This document shows, in pieces, positions 58,420 through 64,000 of a DNA stretch of 64,000 nucleotides. The notes beneath the pieces were generated by a model, which had not been told where the DNA came from, made no database searches, and was given only the letters and a program-made list of their open reading frames with translations. This DNA is from Paenibacillus sp. FSL H8-0332 (GTDB lineage Bacteria > Bacillota > Bacilli > Paenibacillales > Paenibacillaceae), in the NCBI RefSeq assembly GCF_037963835.1, contig NZ_CP150145.1, forward strand, positions 6,200,001 to 6,264,000. Reading direction: 5' to 3'. A program made the translations under genes and the position numbers. How positions within the stretch are numbered: position 1 is the stretch's first letter; each line of letters starts with the position of its first letter.

Positions 58420-59490
58420 ATGGCCGAGGAGAAGAGAATCATGGAAATTGGGATAAGCACGTTTTTGGAGACTACACCTGACCCGGTGACGGGGCAGACG
58501 ATCAGCCATGCAGAACGGCTGCGGGAAGCTGTCGAGGAGATTGTGCTCGCTGATCAGGTGGGCCTGGACGTATATGGAATAGGCGAGCATCACCGTAAGG
58601 ATTATGCAGGGAGTGCCCCGGCTGTAATCCTCGCCGCAGCGGCAGCGACAACCAAGCGGATCAGACTGACCAGTGCGGTCAGTGTCTTGTCTTCGGATGA
58701 TCCGGTGCGGGTCTATCAGGCATTCGCTACGCTGGACGGCCTCTCGAACGGCCGGGCTGAGATTATGGCCGGACGCGGTTCCTTCACTGAGTCCTTCCCG
58801 CTGTTCGGTTACAGTCTGGAGGATTACGATGAATTGTTCGAGGAGAATCTGGAGCTGCTTCTGGCGATCCGCGCCTCCGAGAAGGTCACCTGGCGCGGCG
58901 GGCATCGTCCGGCTATAAATAATCTGTCGGTCTATCCCCGTGCTGTTCAGGACCCGCTTCCGGTCTGGGTCGCCAGCGGCGGCAATCCCGAATCTGCCGT
59001 GCGGGCCGGAACACTGGGTCTGCCAATTGCCTTCGCCATCATCGGCGGCATGCCTGAGCGGTTCGCTCCGCTGGTGAACTTGTACAAGGAAGCCGCAGCA
59101 CGCGCCGGGCATAATCCGGACAAGCTGCAGATTGCCACACACTCCCACGGCTTTGTAGGTGAAACTAACGAACAAGCTTCCGCCTTGTTCTACCCGTCCA
59201 CCCAGGCCCAGATGAATGTCATCGGACGCGAACGGGGCTGGGGCGGAACTTACAACCGCGCAGCCTTCGACGATGCCCGCAGCTTACGCGGAGCACTCTA
59301 TGTCGGTGACGCAGAGTATGTCGCCGAGAAGATCATTCTGCTGCGCAAGAATCTCGGCGTGACCCGGTTCTTCCTGCATGTGAATGTCGGCTACATGCCG
59401 CACCGCGAGGTCCTGCGTGCCATCGAACTGCTGGGCACCAAGGTTGCCCCTATTGTGCATGCGGAGTTAGCCCGTACTGAGGGGAAATAA
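58420..59490 (+). CDS. LLM-class flavin-dependent oxidoreductase (second copy)
   Basis: A 356-residue luciferase-like FMN protein, paralogous to the one at 37379. It shares GIGEHHRKDYAGSAP, SVLSSDDPVRVYQAFATLDGLSNGRAEI, AGRGSFTESFPLFGYSLEDYDELF and the LGVTRFFLHVNVGYMPH end. It lacks the 14-residue Asn/Gln-rich N-terminus of the other copy. A purine-rich AGGGGCGGAG lies before the ATG. It is monocistronic, and a bidirectional terminator follows at 59533. The substrate is unknown. Promoter similarity suggests both copies answer to the same signal. Confidence 0.9.
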   Translation: MAEEKRIMEIGISTFLETTPDPVTGQTISHAERLREAVEEIVLADQVGLDVYGIGEHHRKDYAGSAPAVILAAAAATTKRIRLTSAVSVLSSDDPVRVYQAFATLDGLSNGRAEIMAGRGSFTESFPLFGYSLEDYDELFEENLELLLAIRASEKVTWRGGHRPAINNLSVYPRAVQDPLPVWVASGGNPESAVRAGTLGLPIAFAIIGGMPERFAPLVNLYKEAAARAGHNPDKLQIATHSHGFVGETNEQASALFYPSTQAQMNVIGRERGWGGTYNRAAFDDARSLRGALYVGDAEYVAEKIILLRKNLGVTRFFLHVNVGYMPHREVLRAIELLGTKVAPIVHAELARTEGK

Positions 59491-59532
59491 AGACCGGCTT
59501 CACTCTGAGCAGGAATACTTTACTCTATCCAC

Positions 59533-59571
59533 AACAAACCTCAAGCGCCAAACGGTGCTTGAGGCTTGTTT
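59533..59571. terminator. Bidirectional terminator between LLM and hydrolase genes
   Basis: AACAAACCTCAAGC pairs with GCTTGAGGCTTGTT around a ten-base loop, T-rich on both sides. It lies 42 bases after the LLM stop and 8 bases after the hydrolase stop on the other strand. Confidence 0.8.
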
Positions 59572-59579
59572 GATGAAAT

Positions 59580-60068
59580 CTAAGACTGCACCAGGGCCTG
59601 AATCACAGGATACGAAATCAGATTCCGGTCTCTGTACGCCGCCGTGATTACATCCTTGTGCGAGCTTAGAATCCCATTCTGCAACAGCACCGCCTTGATT
59701 CCTCTTTCGGCTGCCCCGTTATAGGTGAACAGAACGCAATGCTCAGCGGCATAGCCGGAGAGGATCAGCAGATCGATACCCTGCTCCCGCACAAGCTTTT
59801 CCAGATCCGTCTTCCAAAAGGCATTCGAGTATTCCTTCTTCACATTGAAATCCGTCTCCTGAACCTCAACTCCGGGGATGATCGCGAACTTCGCTTCCTC
59901 AGACGGCTCCATGCCCTCAATGTCCTGAATATGAATGACGGCATGTCCCTTGGCGCGCAGCAGTCCCGAGACAAAATTGATATACTCGCAGGCGCGGTCA
60001 ATCTCCTTCTGCTCCACCTCGCTCACATGGACCTCTTGCAGATCAATAATTAATAATCCGATTTTCAC
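59580..60068 (-). CDS. Isochorismatase-family cysteine hydrolase
   Basis: A 162-residue alpha/beta hydrolase with the family triad: Asp in LLIIDLQ (residue 9), Lys in NVKKEYSNAFW (77 or 78) and Cys in SGYAAEHCVLFT (111). A cis-peptide-like turn precedes the Cys. Members cleave nicotinamide, ureido- or N-carbamoyl compounds or isochorismate. The short length fits the nicotinamidase/YcaC-like side, but metal ligands for nicotinamidase are not evident. Its start overlaps the stop of the acetyltransferase gene by 4 bases (ATGA), so the two are translationally coupled. The function is open. Confidence 0.88.
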   Translation of the reverse strand: MKIGLLIIDLQEVHVSEVEQKEIDRACEYINFVSGLLRAKGHAVIHIQDIEGMEPSEEAKFAIIPGVEVQETDFNVKKEYSNAFWKTDLEKLVREQGIDLLILSGYAAEHCVLFTYNGAAERGIKAVLLQNGILSSHKDVITAAYRDRNLISYPVIQALVQS

Positions 60069-60586
60069 TCCTGCTTCCCCCTATCCGTTGATCCTTCAAC
60101 ATTACCCGATGCCGGATGTTCATTCAACCGCTTGTGCAGATCCACTCTGGTATAGGTGGTCTCATATTCGGTACCGTCTTCCTTATAAAAAACTGCTGTT
60201 CTCAGGTAAGGCTCCGTAACCGCTTGATAGCCCAGTCTTGTAATGAGCTGCATCATCCTTGGATTGTCCAGCGGATCAACACTGACAAACAGTTCAGAAT
60301 AGCCCAGCTTCCGGGCCAGTTCCTCCTGATAACGGATCAGAGCGGAGCCCGCTCCTTTTCCCCGGCTGGATTCTTGTACATAGAGATCACTTAATTTGGG
60401 TCCGGCCTTCCCGCTTAACTTCAGAAGCCCGAACCCTGTAATCCTTCCATCCTGCTCAGCGGCGGTAAAGTATATATCCCCTTGCTTCTGCTGATTCAGA
60501 TACTTACGGAATATGCCCTCATGGTTGCGGATTGTGCATAAACTGCCCAGATCACTCTCGCTGGCGGCTCTTAGGTTATAGGCCAT
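60065..60586 (-). CDS. GNAT-family N-acetyltransferase
   Basis: A 173-residue acetyl-CoA-dependent transferase. Motif A is QESSRGKGAGSALIRYQEELA near residue 85, with the RGxGxG-like pyrophosphate loop. SVDPLDNPRMMQLITRLGYQ forms motif B, and the C-terminus is charged. The ATG at 60586 is used since the ATG at 60598 lies inside the ribosome site (ATGGAGG). It heads a two-gene operon with the cysteine hydrolase. The acetylated substrate, an amine or a protein N-terminus, cannot be told. Confidence 0.9.
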   Translation of the reverse strand: MAYNLRAASESDLGSLCTIRNHEGIFRKYLNQQKQGDIYFTAAEQDGRITGFGLLKLSGKAGPKLSDLYVQESSRGKGAGSALIRYQEELARKLGYSELFVSVDPLDNPRMMQLITRLGYQAVTEPYLRTAVFYKEDGTEYETTYTRVDLHKRLNEHPASGNVEGSTDRGKQE

Positions 60587-60660
60587 AACTACCTCCATAT
60601 CACAGATAATGTCACTAGAATTGTAACATTAATCCGCGCTGAACCCGAATCTCAGCACAC

Positions 60661-60707
60661 AAAAAACTGCAGTAGAATGATCCATCGGAATGGACCTTCT
60701 CTGCAGT
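60661..60707 (-). terminator. Terminator of the right-hand sugar ABC operon
   Basis: On the minus strand ACTGCAGAGAAGGTCCAT pairs with ATGGATCATTCTACTGCAGT, with small bulges, followed by TTTTTT. It lies about 32 bases after the MalG-type stop. Confidence 0.85.
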
Positions 60708-60738
60708 ATGGTTTGTCTTCACAGCTATCCTGATCCGG

Positions 60739-61593
60739 TTATTCTTTGACTCCGCCCAGTGCTACACCTGCGATAATATAACGGGACAGCAGGAAGTAGA
60801 CTACGAACAGCGGCAATGCGGTCAACGCCAGCCCCATATAAATCGAGCCGAAGGAGGTCTTGTATATATCCCCTTTCAGCAAGCTGACCATGATCGGCAT
60901 CGTATACTTCTCCTTCTGAGTAAGGAGGATTAACGGCATGAACAAGTTGTTCCAGTTGCCCACGAAGGCGAAGATTGCCTGCGTCGCCACTGCCGGAACC
61001 ATTAGCGGTAAGATAATGCGGTTAAAGGTTTTGAACTCACCCGAACCGTCCACACGTGCTGCTTCCACGATCTCTATGGACAGCGTGGCCAGCAGATACT
61101 GGCGCATAAAGAACACTACTGCCGGTGCGGCAATTGCAGGAAGAATCAGCGGAAGGAAGCTGTTGGTCCAATGTATTTTATACATGAACTGATAGAAACC
61201 AATGGCACTTGCCTGAGAGGGAATCATCATTACACATAAAATAAAGGTAAAGAATGCCCCGCGCAGCTTCCAGCTATAAGTCACTAGACCGTACGCCGCA
61301 AGGGATGAGAAATAGACAGTCAGGAGAGTGGCTGAAGCAGAAATAATAAATGAATTCATGAACCCCTGAATCGGATCGAAGCTCTTTTCGAGCAGCACCC
61401 GCAGGTTCTCCATCATATGGGATGAAGGCAATAGCGAGAGACCGCCTTGGATTTCTGACGAAGAGCGGGTGGCGTTTACAAACATGATCCAAAACGGTAG
61501 GATGCTGAGCACCGCCAGAGAGATGCAGACAATATAGATAATCGTTTTATTGATCGTCCGGGTGACATTTCCGTCTTTTTGATTATTGTCCAT
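60739..61593 (-). CDS. Sugar ABC transporter permease, MalG type
   Basis: A 284-residue inner-membrane permease with about six helices. The EAA loop is TLSIEIVEAARVDGSGEFKTFNRI and the C-terminus YIIAGVALGGVKE is standard. It overlaps the MalF-type gene by 11 bases, and AGGGGGG lies about 9 bases before its ATG. It works with the MalF-type permease at 61583 and the lipoprotein at the window edge. No ATPase gene is seen. This CUT1-type importer takes up an oligosaccharide of unknown identity. Confidence 0.94.
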   Translation of the reverse strand: MDNNQKDGNVTRTINKTIIYIVCISLAVLSILPFWIMFVNATRSSSEIQGGLSLLPSSHMMENLRVLLEKSFDPIQGFMNSFIISASATLLTVYFSSLAAYGLVTYSWKLRGAFFTFILCVMMIPSQASAIGFYQFMYKIHWTNSFLPLILPAIAAPAVVFFMRQYLLATLSIEIVEAARVDGSGEFKTFNRIILPLMVPAVATQAIFAFVGNWNNLFMPLILLTQKEKYTMPIMVSLLKGDIYKTSFGSIYMGLALTALPLFVVYFLLSRYIIAGVALGGVKE

Positions 61594-62566
61594 GTGCTAC
61601 GCCCCCCTTTTGGCTGCTCTTGTTGGATTTCCGATGCATTTTTTCGATTTTTTTAAGTCTTGCCGCGTCACGGTCACGCATTAGATAGAACACAAATGCA
61701 GATAATATTCCTGAAATCAAGAACATAATCATACTCGCAGCAGCAGCACGGTTGTACAAATAGCTTCCTTTAAAAGCTTGCCCATAAATGAACATGGACG
61801 TAGTAAGCGTAGAGTCATCCGGTCCGCCTGCAAGGAAGAGCTGCGGAATGTCAAACATAGTCAAGCCACCGACCATCGATGTAATCAGCGTGAATAACAG
61901 AATGGTACGTAAACTTGGCAGCGTGATCCGGAAGAACGTTTGAACTCCGTTTGCACCGTCAATCGCCGCAGACTCGAAGAGCGCAGGATTGATACCCATA
62001 ACACCTGCGATAAGAATAATCATGGTGTTTCCGTACCACATCCAGAACTGGATGAATGCCACAATGCCCCGCGCTACCGTCTTATCCTGAAGGAAGTAGA
62101 TCGGAGCGTCGGACCAGCCCATCATTTGAAAAAAGCTGTTTACCGGACCCATCGGATAGCCAAACAGAGTACTGAATAGCAAGGCGATTGTACCCGCAGT
62201 AATCACATTCGGCATATAGAGCAGAACCTTGAAAAAGCCTTGTCCCTTAATTTTAAGACGCTGGTTAGTGAACCATGCAGTGAGTAAGAGCGCCAGAAGG
62301 ATTTGGGGAACGAAGTTAAGGAACCAGAGCAATCCGGTGTTAATCAGAGATTTTCGGAAAGAGGCGTTACTAAGGATCAAATCTTTGAAATTCTGAAAAG
62401 GATTATCCAAAATATGTATGGGTTTTGGTATTAATCCCTGCAAATCAGTGAACCCGATGAATGCGGTGTATAAAATAGGATAGAGCGAGAAGATCAGAAA
62501 AGCCAAAACAAACGGAAACGTAAAAATATAGCCAAATTTAGAGTAGTTCACACCTTTGCGGCGCAT
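61583..62566 (-). CDS. Sugar ABC transporter permease, MalF type
   Basis: This 327-residue permease has an N-terminal cytosolic stretch, about six helices and the EAA loop NPALFESAAIDGANGVQTFFRI. Its long polar C-terminal tail (DRDAARLKKIEKMHRKSNKSS) is basic and overlaps the start of the next gene. AGGGGTGAG precedes the ATG. It is separated from the lipoprotein gene by 61 bases containing a strong hairpin (62590). The partner is the MalG-type permease. Confidence 0.94.
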   Translation of the reverse strand: MRRKGVNYSKFGYIFTFPFVLAFLIFSLYPILYTAFIGFTDLQGLIPKPIHILDNPFQNFKDLILSNASFRKSLINTGLLWFLNFVPQILLALLLTAWFTNQRLKIKGQGFFKVLLYMPNVITAGTIALLFSTLFGYPMGPVNSFFQMMGWSDAPIYFLQDKTVARGIVAFIQFWMWYGNTMIILIAGVMGINPALFESAAIDGANGVQTFFRITLPSLRTILLFTLITSMVGGLTMFDIPQLFLAGGPDDSTLTTSMFIYGQAFKGSYLYNRAAAASMIMFLISGILSAFVFYLMRDRDAARLKKIEKMHRKSNKSSQKGGVAHGQ

Positions 62567-62589
62567 GCTCTCACCCCTTTAGTTGATAT

Positions 62590-62618
62590 GAAGGGGCGGG
62601 ATGACTCCCCGCCCCTTC
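62590..62618 (-). other. Intercistronic hairpin between binding protein and permease genes
   Basis: GAAGGGGCGGG pairs perfectly with CCCGCCCCTTC around a seven-base loop, directly after the lipoprotein stop and with no T-run. Such stems protect the upstream mRNA and keep binding-protein levels above permease levels, as in the malE-malF case. Confidence 0.7.
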
Positions 62619-62627
62619 GTTTGATTT

Positions 62628-64000
62628 TTATTCGCTATCGATATTAAGTTGATCTTTGACTTGCTGCTTGAAGGTTTCGAGTGCTTTATCACGGGTCTTA
62701 TTGCCTGCAGTATATTCGCGTACTTGATCACGCCAGAGCTTGTTGATCGTTTCGTCGAATGCAGTCAAGTTCTTACCGGAAGCGTTGGCATTCGCCGGAA
62801 CAAAGATATCGAAAATGTTCTGTCCGCCAACGAGTTCCAAGTCACCTTTAGACTTATCCATAACAACAGAGGAAGCAACGCTGTCCTTCGCGCCTTGCTC
62901 GCCATCTTTCAACGTTCCGTTAGCCCAGTAGTACTGGAGTCCAGTTTCAGTGGTGTCGAGTGTTACCCACTTGATAAAGTCTGCAACAGCCTTTTTCTTG
63001 GCTTCGTCCTTGACTACGTCTTTGTTAGCGAGCAACCAAGTGCCTCCCCAGAAGAATCCTGTTGGTGATTCAGTAACTGCCCAGTCACCCTTTGTATCTT
63101 TGGCATGTTCGCTTAACGTATAGTTAATGAGCCAAGCGGGACCGAAGAAACCGAAGACTGGTTTTTCGCCAGTGCCGTTCATATCAGCGAACCAGGCTTC
63201 TTGCCAATCTGTCGTATCGTTATAGTAGTTATTGTCTTTAAGCTTCTTGGATAGATCAAGGAATTCTTCACGCTTCGGATCAATATGCAGCTTGCCATCG
63301 ACAATCCAGCCTTTATCCGAGCTGTTTTCGATCGCGTGCCAGATATCGCCGTCACCGGAAACTGCGGCATATCCTTTAGCTTTCAGCTTCTCTGCTGCAC
63401 TGAAGAATTTATCCCAGCCTGGACCCACCTCATCCTTAATCTTAGCCGGGTCATCTGTTCCAAACACATCCTTGGCAAGCGAGCGGCGATAGATAAAGGC
63501 TCCGCCTGTTGCCTGATAGCCGAGACCTTTAAGCTGTCCGTCAGTGCTGCTGCCGATATCAACAGAATATTGAGCGATGCCTGCATCCTTAACCATTTGA
63601 TCCGTAAGGCCCAGGTCCGCATAGTTGGCTGCAAAAGTGGATGCATCACCTTGTGTATATTTGAGTACGAATGCGCCTTCAGTAGCATAAATATCAGGTG
63701 CATCTTTGCCGCCGGCAGCTAGAGCCTGGTCAAGCGCAGGCTGATATGCGCCATCTGTAGTTGCAACAATCGTAGTTTTGAACTCCACATTTGCCTCTGG
63801 ATGAATTTCCAAATACTTCTTAGTCATGTTTGGAATTTCGTCAGTGAAGCTCCACAGATTGATCGTTACCTTCTCACCGCTACCCGCTTCCGGAGCTTTA
63901 GTTGCCTCTGCCGCATTCGATGCCGGAGCCGTTGTTGCAGCTGCGCCGGACGAGCTGGAATCCGAATTCCCGCCGCCGCATCCTGCCAGAGCAGATGACA
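62628..64000 (-). CDS. Sugar-binding lipoprotein of ABC transporter, 5' end outside window
   Basis: The frame is open to the window edge; 457 residues are visible. The signal peptide is cut off, but the lipobox (LAGC) lies 7 codons from the edge and is followed by a Gly/Ser/Ala/Thr linker. The binding fold has VTINLWSFTDEIPNM, DAPDIYATEGAFVLKYTQG, ATGGAFIYRRSLAKDVFG and FFWGGTWLLANKD. It belongs to the CUT1 class and is the first visible gene of an operon with two permeases. Codon use in this region is less GC-rich than in the mannoside locus. The ligand is unknown. Confidence 0.92.
   Translation of the reverse strand, partial: SSALAGCGGGNSDSSSSGAAATTAPASNAAEATKAPEAGSGEKVTINLWSFTDEIPNMTKKYLEIHPEANVEFKTTIVATTDGAYQPALDQALAAGGKDAPDIYATEGAFVLKYTQGDASTFAANYADLGLTDQMVKDAGIAQYSVDIGSSTDGQLKGLGYQATGGAFIYRRSLAKDVFGTDDPAKIKDEVGPGWDKFFSAAEKLKAKGYAAVSGDGDIWHAIENSSDKGWIVDGKLHIDPKREEFLDLSKKLKDNNYYNDTTDWQEAWFADMNGTGEKPVFGFFGPAWLINYTLSEHAKDTKGDWAVTESPTGFFWGGTWLLANKDVVKDEAKKKAVADFIKWVTLDTTETGLQYYWANGTLKDGEQGAKDSVASSVVMDKSKGDLELVGGQNIFDIFVPANANASGKNLTAFDETINKLWRDQVREYTAGNKTRDKALETFKQQVKDQLNIDSE

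Overview
The window is a stretch of a Gram-positive Firmicute chromosome, most likely a Paenibacillus. The evidence is strong AGGAGG-type ribosome binding sites throughout, lipoprotein-anchored ABC binding proteins, AraC-type regulators with membrane sensor domains, YesM/YesN two-component pairs, two T-box leaders, an MntR-type operator on mntH, and many glycoside hydrolases. There is no rRNA, tRNA, phage, IS element or CRISPR array. Both ends cut genes: a polysaccharide deacetylase on the left and a sugar-binding lipoprotein on the right.

Layout. 1-4.7 kb: deacetylase fragment, a degenerate PEP-utilising-enzyme-like protein, and O-acetylhomoserine sulfhydrylase. 4.7-9.4 kb: a tightly overlapping minus-strand operon (amidohydrolase, DgaE-like ammonia-lyase, DgaF-like aldolase, KDG kinase, GntR regulator) that looks like a catabolic route from an amino-sugar acid to pyruvate and glyceraldehyde-3-phosphate. 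9.6-26.9 kb: a mannoside/N-glycan utilisation locus. It has a membrane AraC regulator, a minus-strand operon (two permeases, binding protein, GH3, GH38, GH130) and a divergent GH38-GH125 pair. 27-38.5 kb: deoC, a chemoreceptor, a Phe-type T-box with DAHP synthase and a SulP transporter, a hybrid histidine kinase, a lone receiver, a DUF2294 protein and an LLM flavin oxidoreductase. 38.5-39.7 kb: a large intergenic repeat block. 39.8-45 kb: a TIR-like protein with a small partner, a cell-wall amidase and an HD-GYP protein. 43.5-50.3 kb: a YesM/YesN system divergent from its probable target, a sugar ABC transporter. 50.5-64 kb: an AT-rich immunity-like gene, mntH, glnS with a Gln T-box, a MidA-like methyltransferase with a repeat tail, arsB, a probable type I toxin too short for most gene callers, a second LLM oxidoreductase, a hydrolase/acetyltransferase pair, and a final sugar ABC operon.

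The most unusual signal is not a gene. Intergenic regions at 0.7, 2.5, 4.4, 12.1, 27.1, 38.5 and 39.0 kb carry arrays of short palindromes repeated at a pitch of 51 bp (50-52), even where the sequences of the units differ. Most lie between the 3' ends of converging genes. The units of the three long arrays can be aligned on a common backbone. This looks like one evolving family of structured intergenic repeats. Second in interest are the TIR-like/GAF-like two-gene unit (a candidate orphan defence effector) and a pair of near-identical inverted-repeat operators that appear to define the YesN regulon.
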